A stretch of DNA of 64,000 nt, from positions 62,001 through 126,000 of the forward strand of contig PYST01000078.1 in the NCBI GenBank assembly GCA_003049485.1, written 5' to 3'. A program made the position numbers and the translations under genes. Under the pieces are notes generated by a model. It was not told the DNA's origin, did not search any database, and was given only the letters and a program-made list of their open reading frames with translations. Each line of letters starts with the position of its first letter. Positions within the stretch are counted from its first letter, which is position 1. Positions 11,531 to 23,485 of the stretch are shown one piece after another. The DNA comes from Ophioceras dolichostomum (Eukaryota; Ascomycota; Sordariomycetes; Magnaporthales; Ophioceraceae).

Positions 11531-13029
11531 ATGGCCGAACAACCTTCGCATGAGAAGAAGACGAACATGCTCTGGGGTGGCCGCTTTACAGGTAAACAAA
11601 ACGGCTCCTCCCTCCGACGGACCGACCTCACCATGGATGGCATGATCACTGATTTGTTCCTTGTTTCCCCTCCCGACTCCCAACAGGTGGCCTTGACCCA
11701 TTGATGGTGGCATACAACGAAAGCATCCACTTCGATAAGGCGCTCTTCCGGCAAGACATCCAGGGCAGCATCGCCTTCGCTCGGGCCAACAGCAAAGCCG
11801 GCGTGATCACGACGGAGGAGTTTGAGAAGATCCAGAAGGGTTTGCTCATGGTGGAGGAGGAGTGGAAGACGGGGAACTTCGTGATTGTCCCCGGCGCGGA
11901 CGAGGATATCCACACGGCCAACGAGCGACGGTTAGGCGAAATCATCGGCAAGGACGTGGCCGGCAAGCTGCACACCGGCCGGTCGCGTAACGAGCAGGTG
12001 GTGACGGACATGCGCATGTGGCTCCGCGACGAGCTGCGCAAGATCGACGGCCACCTGTGCAGCTTCCTGTCGGTGACGGCCGCCCGGGCGGAGCGCGAGA
12101 TCGACTTGGTGATGCCGGGATACACACATCTGCAGCGGGCGCAACCGGTGCGGTGGAGCCACTGGCTGCTCTCGCACGGGCTCGCCTTCGCGGCCGACCT
12201 GCAGAGGCTGCGCGAGGTGATCTCGCGCGTCAACAGGTCGCCGCTTGGCTGCGGCGCGCTGGCGGGAAACCCGTTCGGCATCGACCGCGAGGCCATGGCG
12301 CGCGAGCTGGGCTTCGACGGGCTGCTTTGGAACTCAATGGGCGGGGTGGCCGACCGCGACTTCGTGGCCGAGACGCTGCAGTGGGGCGCCATGCTTATGC
12401 AGCACGTCAGCCGCTGGGCCGAGGACCTGATCATCTACTCCACGGCCGAGTTCGGCTTCGTGCGGCTGGCCGACGCCTACTCCACGGGCAGCAGCCTGAT
12501 GCCTCAGAAGAAGAACCCGGACAGCCTGGAGCTGCTGCGCGGCAAGAGCGGCCGCGCCTTCGGCCACATGGCCGGCTTCATGATGGTGCAGAAGGGTCTG
12601 GCCAGCACGTACAATAAGGACCTGCAGGAGAGCTGGGAGCCCATGCTGGACCACGTAAAAACGGTGGCCGACAGCATCCAGATCGCGGAGGGTGTGCTGG
12701 CCACGCTGCAGACACGGCCCGAGCAGATGCGCGCCGCACTGGACCCTTTCATGCTAGCCACCGACCTGGCCGACTACCTGGTGCGCAAGGGCGTGCCGTT
12801 CCGCGAGACTCACCACATCTCCGGCCGCTGCGTGACCCTGGCCGAGCAGACGTCCACTCCTATGGACCATCTCACCTACGAGCAGCTGAGCGAGATCGAT
12901 GGTCGCTTCGAGCCGGATGTCTCCGAGGTGTTCGACTACGACAAGAGCGTCGAGATGCGCACGGCCAAGGGCGGCACCAGCAAGGCCGCCGTACTGGAGC
13001 AGATCCAGGTTCTGAGGGCGATAGTCTAG
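11531..13029 (+). CDS. ARG4: Argininosuccinate lyase
   Basis: The enzyme cleaves argininosuccinate to arginine and fumarate, the last step of arginine synthesis. The model has two exons, 11531-11591 and 11687-13029, giving 467 residues, the usual family length. The first exon encodes the start and the WGGRF motif; the intron is GTAAAC...CAACAG. The protein shows the fumarase/lyase superfamily regions: HTGRSRNEQV near residue 100, TPLQ-type GYTHLQRAQP, and the signature GSSLMPQKKNPD starting at G288, which carries the catalytic Ser. No region is missing. A Gcn4/CPC1 site upstream fits amino-acid-starvation control. Confidence 0.96.
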
Positions 13030-13577
13030 GAACAGCCGAGTCGCTGGGTTCATAATGATTACGAACCCCAATGCTCTCGAGGCCCTCCTACCTTCTTCAC
13101 CTCTGTGTTCACTTCTGTGTATTGTAGCGACACCCTATTTGACTTCATTTTTCCTTACTCAGTACTTCATCTAGAATTTCGTAGACCTATGAATAGAACA
13201 GGGGTTCGGCGCCGGACACGAGACACCCGGAAAACTGTGGACAAAGATAAGTACCTACCAAAATAGGGGTTGCGTCAGTGACCACAAGGGGTTGATCTGG
13301 TCACATGATTTTGGCGCTTCAGCGTGACGCCACTGCTGGAGCCACTGCCAATCATTCAATCAACGACGCGTCCAATCTGCCAACACACGGCTGCTTCCAC
13401 AATCCGTGTCGCACATCAAAAATCCACCACCTCCCCTTTCCCGCCCGCAACCTCGCCCTCGCCCACTTTCGACGCCGGCTTGACATTCTCTCCTCTGAAT
13501 ACCTGTATCTATATATCTCAGTGCCCATAGCCACGAACGACTGAACGCATTCTGTCCTAGAATCTGGGTCGACGAAT

Positions 13578-15252
13578 ATGTCGTCCAAGATACTCGATGC
13601 TCAGAAGCTAGGGCTCGTCTTCCAGTCAAGGCCAGACATTCTCCAAGGCATCAAAGCCGCCGCTGGTCAGTTTGAAGTTTTCCCCCGGATTTTGGCGCAA
13701 TCTGGCGATCGCCTTCTAACTTCAGTGCCTTTTTTTGGTATATAAGTAGACTCTCCAACTCGTGTCTCTCTCTTCAATGAAATCGCAAGCTTCGTGTACG
13801 ACCAGATCTCGGGCGCAAACTCGCAGGAACCTGCCCTGAAGCGCCGTCGCGTCGACGACGGCGGCAGCCAGACCAACGGCAGCCATAGTGGTGCAGCGGC
13901 GAACGGCGCGACAATCAACTCGGCGGGAGACTCCGCGGCGAGCGAAGAGGTCCTCCTCGAGGTCAAGGACATCTCGCTCTCGATCCCGCAGCGGAAGAAG
14001 TTCGACCTCTGCTTCACCAAGAACTACCTCTACGCGAGAGCACCCAACACAGTCGGCCCGGTGCAGGGTGTTGTGTATAACTGGCAGGACATAGGTGAGT
14101 GACTACGCTTCGGCATTCGAAGTCATTCTCCAGAAGAATATGTGGCTGACTGTGCGATGATCTCATTGCTCTCTCACAGAATATGCGTTCTACCTCCCCG
14201 TGCCCGAAAAGACGCAACCGCAACACAACTACATCCTCTTCCCCCGCGGCACCTGCCTCCTTGCCGCCAACGCGCCCGCAAAAGCCGCACCCGATAGCAA
14301 CAACGCCACCCCCGCGCCTGGAACCGCCGCCGCCACTCCTCCCGAACCACTCGTCTTCACGATCCCCTCCATGGCTCCCAAGCCCAACACGATCCTAGGC
14401 CCCCTCTCGGGCAAAGCCGCCGCCGTGTCTGACAGCTACAGCACGCTCCTCGACTGGGCGCTGTCCGCGAGGCTCCGCGGCGCCGGCAACACCGACGCCG
14501 AGATCGTGGCCGCCGACCCGCGACTCTTCCACAGCGTGGTGCGGCAGGCGCACCGCCCCGCCGAGAAGGCCGTGCATGTCAAGGCCTTCCGGGGCAGCAA
14601 GGACGGGTTCCTATTCTTCCTGCGCACCGGCATCCTATGGGGATTCAAGAAGCCGCTTATGTTCCTGCCGCTGGACCGCATCGTGGCCGTCAGCTACACA
14701 AGCGTGCTGCAGCGCACGTTCAACATCGTGGTGGAGGTGGACACGACGCCGCCAGGGGTAACCGGCGCGGCGGCTACGACAACGGAGGAGCTCGAGTTCG
14801 CCATGCTCGACCAGGAGGACTACGCCGGCATCGACACCAGCTTCGTCAAGCGCCACAGGCTGCAGGACCGCAGCATGGCGGAGCAGCGGCGGGCGAAGCT
14901 CGAGCTCGCAGAGAACAAGAAAAGCGGCGGCGGTGAGGGCGGTGAGGGTGGTGCTGGAGAGGGGCCCGACGGCGATGCGATGGAGGACGATGGGCTCACG
15001 GAGCTGGAGAGGGCCGCTAGGCAGGCGGAGCATCAGGCGCAGGACGAGGAGGACGAGGATGAAGAGGACTACGATCCCGGCAGTGATGGAGACAGTGAGG
15101 GAGAGGGCACGTCAAGCGAGGAGGAGGAAGACGATGGTGATGATGATGGAGATGGCGAGGGAGGTGAAGAGGAGGAAGACGAGGATGATGAGGAAGTAGG
15201 CGAGGACGAGCTCGCTGGGCTGAGTGGTGGCGAGGATGAGGAGGAGTTGTGA
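13578..15252 (+). CDS. RTT106: Histone chaperone Rtt106
   Basis: Rtt106 binds H3-H4 (preferring H3K56ac) and takes part in replication-coupled nucleosome assembly and heterochromatin silencing. Three exons (13578-13665, 13750-14094, 14180-15252) give 501 residues with phases matching at both junctions. The N-terminal part has a basic KRRR stretch near residue 50. The double PH-like region runs from about residue 105 to 390, including FDLCFTKNYLYAR, YILFPRGTCL, and FLRTGILWGFKKPLMFLPL followed by the YTSVLQRTFN segment typical of Rtt106. The C-terminal 90 residues or so are almost entirely Asp/Glu with a few Gly/Ser, the usual acidic tail. The related Pob3/SSRP1 family was considered, but the length and absence of its N-terminal domain fit Rtt106. 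Confidence 0.9.
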
Positions 15253-16668
15253 ACAGCGATACGAAGAAGAATCTATATTGGGACTTGGGAATAGAGAGCG
15301 CGGCTGAGCTCACGCTGGCGGCTGACTGGTTCATGTACAATAAGGTATCTAATGAGCACTAACGAGAATGTGCACAGACATGCAACAATTTCCTTTCAAC
15401 ATCGTGAGTCTTGTCTTTCCATCGTCTCGATCCGACTAACGGTCCCATCCGCGCCATTTAGGCTCCTATCCCGAGGAGAGCCGTGTTCCGACCCCGAAAT
15501 ACACAAGAAAGGCGGAGTTCATCACTGCTTTCCCTCGGCATGGGAGAGATGATCCAGAGACGAGCCTCGATGGCCGGACAAGCGTCGCCCTCTAATGTGT
15601 CACTCACGACGGCTAGCAGTGGCAATATTCACCGACGCATGTCTCCCGTACGCAGGGAGAGGAACACACTGTGGCCCAACGCAATTTTACATGCGCACCG
15701 GCCTCTGCCCGACCCGACCTTCGACATGCCTTGTGATATCCCCGCTCCTTTCTCATTCCCTTGTGTATGAGCTCTTCCGCCGATCGCTAACTCGGCTGCC
15801 CTGAAGGGAAAGTCAATCCGACTACCTGATCATCTCTTAGACCCCGCACTTTCCAAAGCTCTGGCGGTCAGATAGAGAGCAACTTGTGCCCAGGCCGGTC
15901 CGTCGGTCGTCGTCGTTGTCGCTGTGACGCCTCGCACCTCGTCAGACACGCCACCACCGTCACACGAAGCCTAAGACGAACGAATATGATCATCGTGATG
16001 CCACCCGCTCGGCTGCGCGACTCGCCGGTTGGAGATTCCTTGACAGGCCGGATCGCGATCCCGCAACTCGTGTGCACAATCTCCGCTATGCAGCCGGCTG
16101 ATGAGCCGAAGACTGCCCACCCGTACGAGCCTGCAACACCACAGACTCTGAGCCAGTGGCCGGGCGAAGTATGGGGCACCGATGCAAAATCTTCCGGCTC
16201 CTGTCCCAGCCCTCGTCCCAGCCAGCGGGCTCGGCACCGCCCTCTAAGCCAGGGACAACATCCGTTGAGGCATCACGACAGTCGGCCCGGGCCTACCAAC
16301 ATACAGCATCGCCCTCCCGTTCCGTCGTGTGTGCCATATATCTCCGCACTTCCGCTGTCTGCCGGTGTGACGCCCATCAAGTACCGAGATCAGATCGCCC
16401 CCAATCAGACCTCACGACTCCAGTGTCCAAAGGTGGTAATGCATCACCACACTGACTCTAGTTGGCTCTGGTGCGTGATGCCGACCTCGGTAAATGGCGA
16501 TATAACTTGGTTGCATCCTGCCACCATGGGAGAGACATTTCTCCCCGTGTAAGTAAGCCGTTGCTACCTGGCTTCCTTCACCTACACACTTGTCCCTGTC
16601 GGGCTGTCCCTCTTGCCCTCAGATACTACCGATCACGAAAACAGCCCACCAGAACCGCATCAATCATC
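15253..16668. other. Intergenic region between RTT106 and the protease gene
   Basis: About 1.4 kb with no supported gene. The open frame 15884-16552 begins at a non-ATG codon and has a random-looking Arg/Pro/Ser composition. The last few hundred bases are presumably promoter for the protease gene. Confidence 0.5.
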
Positions 16669-19600
16669 ATGGCCCGCCTACCGCTCATTGCCCTCCTCGG
16701 CATACTCACATACACGATAGATGTAGCAGGCGGTGGACTCAACCCGCCTCCCCTGCAACATGGTCCGCACAAAACCTACTCGACGGCCCCGAGAGTCATC
16801 AGAGCCCCCGTCTACCGGGCTCCGGCTCCGCGAGCGCGACACTTTCTCACTCGGTGCCCGGGGGACCCGGCCGCCAATCAGTCGACCTCCGTGGCGAACT
16901 TGACCAACATCCTTGATGGATACCAGTACTTCGTTGATAGTACGTGACGTACCTAATGAGACATATCTTTCATATCTAGATACTGCCCAGTCCTGCTCCA
17001 AGCCTCTCAGAGCCATTCGGTCCCCAGAGGCCTGACCGCCTTTCTATCTAACCGCCACCACCTACTGATGATCATCATCGGAACAGTCGAGGTCGGCACC
17101 CCGTCCCAAGCCCTCAGCCTCATCTTCGATACGGGCTCCGACCAGACATGGCTCAATCCAGACTGCAAAACCATGTCCCACGAGGCTATCTGCGACAAGT
17201 CGGGCCAGTACAACATCTCAGCCTCTTCGACGGCGCGCAACCTCTCCGCTCATTACGCGATCACGTACGGCACAGGCTCGGTCGAGGGCTGGTACTTCAG
17301 GGACGACTTCCACATTGCAGGTAAGTGACTGGGCCACAAGAGCTGGCCGAGCTTCCCCTACATTTCTCTCCCACTGTCCTCCCAGAATCCCCCACGGAGC
17401 CAAGCTGATGCCTGCCTGCAAACCATCACTACGTCTCCCAATCCACTACCCACAGGAAAGCGAGTCTCGGATGTCCAGTTCGGCGTGGCCGACTCTTCCT
17501 GGAACATAGACGCCGGCATCCTGGGCTTGGGCTACGATAGCGTCTTCATGGACGAGATGCAGGGGCAGGGCGTGGTCGAGTCGCGAGACTTTAGCTTCAG
17601 TCTTGGGTCGAACGGAGAAACGTCAGGTATTCCTCCTCCTTGTCCTCCTCCACCTCCTCCTTCTCTCGCTTTCTCTCGCCCTTTCCCCTATCTATCAGTT
17701 CAGCACATCTCCGCTGTACGAACAGATGCTTATCCAAGAGACGGCAACAATACGACGATCCAGGTCAGGTGGTTTTCGGCGGAATCGACACCAAGAAGTA
17801 TCATGGCCGTCTCCAAGAGATAAAATTTCTCGACACCGAAGGCACTTGGAGCCCGATGCTTCAGTTGAGTCGTCTTCCATCTCCCATTGTCCAATGCATC
17901 CACCCATCCTAACATCCATCTAAGCTTGTACCGCACCGTTATCAATCCTCGTCTTGATAGCAAATAACATGCACTGTCCAGCTAACGGCCGAGGATGAAA
18001 AACAAACATGAAGCTACAACGTCAACCTAACTTACGTCGGCGTAACCATGAAGGGCTCGTGCGAGTCATCCCCCGCAACCTTCTCGTCCCACAGCGAGAT
18101 AGCCGTTGTCGACACGGGAAGTAGTGTCATCCACCTCACCTGGGATGTGGCCAACCGGACGGCGTCTCTGATCCCCGGAGCCCGGTTCGACTCGTTCCTG
18201 CAGATGTGGAAGGTCAGCTGCCACTACGCCGACTCGGCCGACACGGTCGACTTCGGCTTCGGCAGCGTCAACGTCGCCGTGCCCATGAAGGAGTTTATCT
18301 TCCGCCACATCCCCAGTGGCGGCCAGTGCTTCCTCGGTTTGGCGGGTGATGCCGAGTCGATAGGTTTCTCCGTGTTGGGGGACACGTTCCTTCGTGCCTT
18401 TGCAGGTGGGTAGTCTTGCACTGGCTTCTGATGATGGCCCACCTCCACCTACCTAGCCAGGCTCTCTAGTTGCCTCGGTACCTACCTGGGCTCATAACTG
18501 ACAACATCCCTCCCATCGCCGCGAGCGCCGTTCAACGACAGCTCTTTACCGTCCAGAACACAAACAGCTGTACCTCGCCCCTTACGTTGACTGCGGCAGC
18601 GAGCTCGCGACCACTGATGAGAAGATCTGGGACCTGAGGGGAAAGTGTAAGAAGCCCGCCTGGGACACCTGCTCGGAGCGACCTACGCCCGAGCCATTGA
18701 TCTCGACAGCCTCAGGGACGGATTTCGCTCCGACCAGAACCGACAGGGCCCCCGAATCATTCCTTCAGTCCACCTCGACCTTCACCGGGTCAACAGTAAC
18801 CCTCGCCCCCGTCCCCGTTTTCACGGCCCATCCCCCCAAGCCTAAGCAACCTAAGCAGCGTAACAGGCGCGCCGCCACCGCGGTGCGGCAAGTCACAGAG
18901 CCAGCGGGCAGCAACGCAACGACGCCGACGCCGACGCCGACAACGAATCCGTCTGGCACAGATCTGCCAAGCTGGTGGCCTCCCTTCGACTTTTCATCCA
19001 GCTCAACCGAATGCCTGACCCTAGTCGGCGGCACCTTCCTGCCCTGCTCCATGGCGGCGCCCCCGTGGCCCGTGGTACCGACCAGCACCGCCGCACCGAT
19101 GCCCACGCCCACAACCCCCACCTTCCCCGACTGCCTCACAGAATGCTGGATCCCGCCCGCCAAACGGTCCTTCGCGACCCGAATCCGCCCACAACATGCC
19201 CCCCGACAGGAGGAGGAGGAGCGTCCAGGCGCCGAGCAGAGCACCCTCCCGCCCGAACTGCAAACCACCACAGCGCAAGGCCCCACCTGCGAGACCTATT
19301 GCAGGACAGACATCAGCATTTCCTCCGCCACCGGCACCAACACATCCAGCGGCCCGGAATGGAGCATGCCGCCTCTAACCATCGACCTTCCCTCCCCTGC
19401 CTCCACCACCACAACGACAACGGAATCCGCCATCTGGCCGCCGTGGGGTTCCCTAACCCTCCTCCCCCCAATCTGCAACCCCACCACCATCCCCGTCCCC
19501 CGGCCCAACGAACCCTTGCCCACCACCGACCCATGGAACCCCTGGCCCTGGAGCTCCGCCGAAACTCCCCAGCTCTTCTCGATCACCGACACCGCGCCGT

Positions 19601-20001
19601 GGACGACTACCTCCTGGCCGCCCGAGTCGGCGACCTGCTACCTGACGACAATTTGCACCACGGAGGTGGCCACTATCGCGACTGGCGGTGGCGTCTCAGT
19701 GCGGATGGGGTGTCTCCCGTACCGCACCTGTTCTCTCCTGGCGACGTCTCCCCTTTCTCCTGCCTCCTCCGGAGGTGGTTCTATTACGGCAACGGCAACA
19801 ACTGATGCTCCTCTGACGCCTTCGGCTTCGGCTACGGTTACGGCTACGGATATAGTGACTGATGTTGCTGATGCTAATGCTGATGCTGACGGACACGAAT
19901 GTCATTGTGGGTGTCCAGCTAGAGGCGCGACCGTGTCTGTCACGGTTACAGTTACGACGACGGAGGTTTGTGGGGGCCATCCGATGGTCGCTGGGGTTTA
20001 G
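16669..20001 (+). CDS. Secreted pepsin-like aspartyl protease with a very long Thr/Pro-rich tail
   Basis: This is an A1-family aspartic endopeptidase predicted to act at the cell surface or outside the cell. Six exons (16669-16939, 17087-17320, 17456-17626, 17764-17863, 18014-18405, 18542-20001) join in frame to give 875 residues. A hydrophobic N-terminal signal is followed by a pro-region and YFVDIEVGTPSQ. The two catalytic motifs are FDTGSDQTW (D105) and VVDTGSSVIHL (D292). GQVVFGGIDTKKY and SIGFSVLGDTFLRAF mark the flap-distal and C-terminal core. The core ends near residue 410. About 460 residues then follow that are rich in Thr, Pro and Ser with scattered Cys pairs, likely O-glycosylated. 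The end (MVAGV) is not a clear GPI signal, so the tail may tether the enzyme to the wall differently. The exon 4 donor (CA|GTTGAG) is the weakest junction. Confidence 0.85.
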
Positions 20002-21050
20002 TACCCTGTCTGAATCTGCTTGTTCGTGTGATGTGCCTTGCATGCATGGCACATTTCGTCGACGGAAGGGAGCAAAAGAGAGACGGGGATAGCGCTGGGA
20101 GGATCGATCTATCTTCCGTTGGCTTTGGTGGTGGCAGGCAAGGCTGCGTTCGCGCGGGCGGTCGTCGAGGGATCCTCCTGTCTGTCTACTCCTTCACCCA
20201 CTTAGGTTCTGAGGCTCCCTAAGTGTCCAAATAGGGTAATATGAAACATGCTTGCACTCTTACTCTTCTTTCTGGCCTTTCATTCCTACACGCTAGTCGT
20301 ATTTGTTGCTTTCCCCGAACGGGGGACATTCCCGAGCTCGCGAGGATGAGGGAAGAAGGGAAAGGGGCTGGCTGCCTCGGCCGGGTAAACTTGTTTCTGT
20401 TTAACAACACCATACCCTTCAAAAGTGGTTTCTATTTGTCCCTGCCCTCCCCTCTCCCTTTGTCAGTAAAGACGGGCTCTGACGACGGCGACTATAGTTC
20501 TGCGAGGTGGGGATAGGGAAAGCCAACTCCTTCTACTCCTCAAGGCGGAAAAGCGTCCATTATTAGCGTACTTTGTTACAAGGTGCGGTAGGTCCAACAT
20601 TCCTAACAGGTTGGGAATATGCCAGATTGGCACAGCATCCCCACTCACCCAAGGCAGTACTAGCCCATCAGTTCTGCTCCGGAAAACAATATATGCAGGC
20701 AAGATTCAGCCGCAGGCAGCTGAAATTGTCGACAGGCAGCGAGCCAGCGCGTTGTGATACTTACCGGTGTCGGCACGGGTGTAACCGCATACCTCAGAGA
20801 CGGTGTTGCATGAGCAGAATGAGAGATCTGACTCTATGGAGGGAGAGGGGGGGCCTCTGATATTCTCAAACCCCTCGCCCTCTTTCTGGCAGTTTCTCCT
20901 TTTCGTTCTCGCTTTGTGTTTTTGTATACGCCGTCTTCTACTTGGAGCCCCTCTTTTCCCACGTCTTCCCAGCTAAGCCTATCCGTAATTTCTCATTCCC
21001 TGCTCTTCAACGCTCAATTTCTCACGAGAAAGATTCAATCCCCTGGCAAA
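20002..21050. other. Intergenic region
   Basis: About 1 kb with no supported gene. A 91-codon ATG frame at 20241-20516 begins with a signal-peptide-like stretch but continues as random-looking sequence. Confidence 0.5.
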
Positions 21051-22248
21051 ATGGCACACGTTCCTCAGCCCCCGTTGTCTAGTAACGCTACGGTACGTTG
21101 TCTGTTCCCAGCCACGTCGGCGCAGAAACTCAACTGTGATGGCACGCTGGAATCCATACTAACGTTAATATCAGCTTCCGGCCTGTCCATTCACCACGTG
21201 TCTCTTCCGGATGCCGCAAAACACAGCCCAAGAGTCGAATTCATCGCCATGGTCCTGGTCATTGCCCTGGCCATTGCCCTCGCCATCGTCTTCGTCATCG
21301 ACTCCACAAAACGGCAAGGCTGCTCATACGATCAAGAGCTCCTCGGGGGGTCTCATGATAGCCCATCGCCATGATTCCTGGGCGCGGAGCTGCTATCAGT
21401 TCGTATCCTTTGAAAGTGACTAACTCGATCGCCTCGACAGCATCGGTTCGAAGCTCTCACGCGCCGGCAAAATCGGGCCGCCTCAGACAATGACCACCCA
21501 AATTGAGCTTGGGCGAACTATAGTGCCCACTGACAACCTCAGGCTGCATCTGGTCCTGGACGGCAGCAGAAGATTATATCTCAAGCCGCTGCCCCGCCCT
21601 CTATTAGAACTAGAGTTCTGGGAGGCTGCAGTCTCCTCCGAATATATGAACCCACCGACGCCGCCAGACTCTTCCCTCCCAGATACGCCCTCGGCTCCGG
21701 CGAGCCCTCGAGCTTACGCGATCGGGTTTCTGTGTTCTTACGCTTGCCTCATCAACAGCCCTGCTGATTTGAAGCTGGCTTTTGAACACCACCTCATTCC
21801 AGGTGCAGACGGCGCAGACTGCCCGCCTGACTGGGCAAGCTGGCACGGCCTTGTGGCAGAGCTTTCGGACGACGCGGTCCTGCAGCAGGCGCACAGGCGC
21901 TTCCGGTTTGGCGAGCTGGACTTGAGGTGGCTTAATCTGATCTGCCTCTTCCAGGACTTGCCTGCTTTCCAGTTGTACTATGGCAGAAAGCGGGACTACT
22001 TGTGGTTGGCCGGCAAGTATCTCGCTGCGTTTGTTACAGTTTTCCTCGCCATCGTCCTCGCCGCAATGAAGGTCGGCCTGTCAGTCAATGGGCTTAGGGA
22101 CAACGACATTTTCCACCAGGCTTCGTACGGGTTTGTCATATTTTCCCTAATGGTACCTGTCAGCACCGTAGGCATTTTGATGCTGTTGGCTGTAGGTGCT
22201 GTGGTCTGCAGAATCTGCGTTGCCATGTACTGGTGTATCATGTGCTGA
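21051..22248 (+). CDS. Fungal integral membrane protein of unknown function (DUF6601-like)
   Basis: I recognise the 21441-22248 part as a fungal family of unknown function (I believe DUF6601). Its hallmarks are GRxI..DNLRLHL, the KPLPRPLLE..FW block, AIGFLCSYACLI, a Phe-Gly-Glu-Leu..LN region, and two C-terminal membrane helices. The helices lie at about 22015-22080 and 22132-22215 and are separated by a conserved NDIFHQASYGF segment. The N-terminal exon starts at ATG 21051 (SSNATVRCLFP..). The last intron ends at 21440, after a CTAAC branch site. Its donor is uncertain: candidates in phase are at 21185, 21350 or 21403, the last after a further intron 21093-21172. A low-complexity ATTGCCCTCGCCATCG-like repeat in this part confuses the reading. 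Function is unknown. Confidence 0.65.
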
Positions 22249-23485
22249 TAGATAGTTCCCTAACTATCACTACAATACTGGAAAATGAGAAAAGTGTTTG
22301 GGTGGTAGAAACGAGTTGGGGTTGAAGGGATGTCACTGAGCGTGGCAATAGGTACCTACTCTGCAGAATAACTTAAAAGGTACCTATGTGGTGACTTGGG
22401 CGGAGAAGGAACATTTCCCATATGCCTCCCCCCTTCTCTTTTACCCCTTTTCCCTTTAGAAATTGCGGGCTCGTGGCGCCGGCAGCGTTAGGTGTCCAGG
22501 TATAGAGCGAGACGGCTGGTCGTTTACCTCCGTTGACTTCACGCACGCCAGCTGGTATTGCGAAATACCTCACTCATCACTGAACGGTCGCTACTTAGTT
22601 TCTTTTTCTGGCCTCGGGCCCAAAATACCTATCTAAAAATCCCGAATGTTCAGTACAGCTACAGATAGCTGGCAAATCAGTCGGGAAGTTACTGGTATCC
22701 GTGACAGCAAAGTCGATGGAAAGTCCGATGGCTGTCATGCATTGAAGTTGACAGAGGGTGTGGTCGTTGCTACAAAGGAGTCATTCAGAGACGCTGACGT
22801 AAGCATCTGGCTACGCTGCGATGCTTTCTCATCTCAATTGCCTGGCCTGCTTCGCTGGTTGCTCAAACAATCCCCGAACCGCGCCAACATCCCAGCCGGT
22901 CTCTCAATCTCTCGGCGCCGCGCCGTCGTACCTTGGCGTCCGCTAGATCAGCCAGCTGTCTCCCGTGCTGTGTCCGCCGTTGGCGATGTTGTGAGGTGGG
23001 GCGTTGATCGATCAGCGAGATCAGCCAATCGGTGCGTCGCGAAAGCACGGCTAGTGCGATCTTTAGGCGCACGCAGCCAGTCACGAATGCGTGGGAAGGG
23101 ATGTTTTGGGTTTGATCTACTTTGATCTACTGACTTGGCAGATAGCAGGATGCATGCGGGATGCATACGGGATGCAATCAGACCAAGTGCCAGCGTGCAA
23201 ATGGCAGCGGTCAGGAATGGAGGCTGAGGAAGGGATACAAAGACGCCACAGGTGCATGTGATGCATTTGGCCTGAACGGTGACTGTGTTTATCGAGGTAG
23301 TCTATATTACAGCGCGCCGTCACGCTTTTGGTTACTAGAGTTGTTCATTATTTTCTCCTCTCTGCTAGACGTACAACTCTCATCACCATCGAACCGTTAG
23401 ATCCAGACTCGACACGAATTGACAACAGACACACGACAGCATACCTACCTTCATACTGGTTTTATATTGTATTACGACCACAAAG
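22249..23485. other. Intergenic region upstream of the FAD monooxygenase gene
   Basis: About 1.2 kb. GGTACCTA-type motifs occur near 22350 and 22378. The frame 22646-23125 starts with ATG but has no domain or coding bias I can support. Three copies of a GGATGCATAC/GCGGGATGCA-like unit lie near 23148-23176. Confidence 0.45.

Noticed and set aside
11932..12654. Several long frames overlapping ARG4
   Set aside because: Shadows of the GC-rich argininosuccinate lyase reading frame.
15884..16552. 222-codon open frame upstream of the protease gene
   Set aside because: Does not start with ATG, and composition looks noncoding.
20241..20516. Small ORF with signal-peptide-like start
   Set aside because: After about 20 residues the sequence has no Cys pattern or bias; a chance hydrophobic start is more likely.
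22646..23125. 159-codon ATG open frame
   Set aside because: No recognisable domain, and overlapping frames are equally open.
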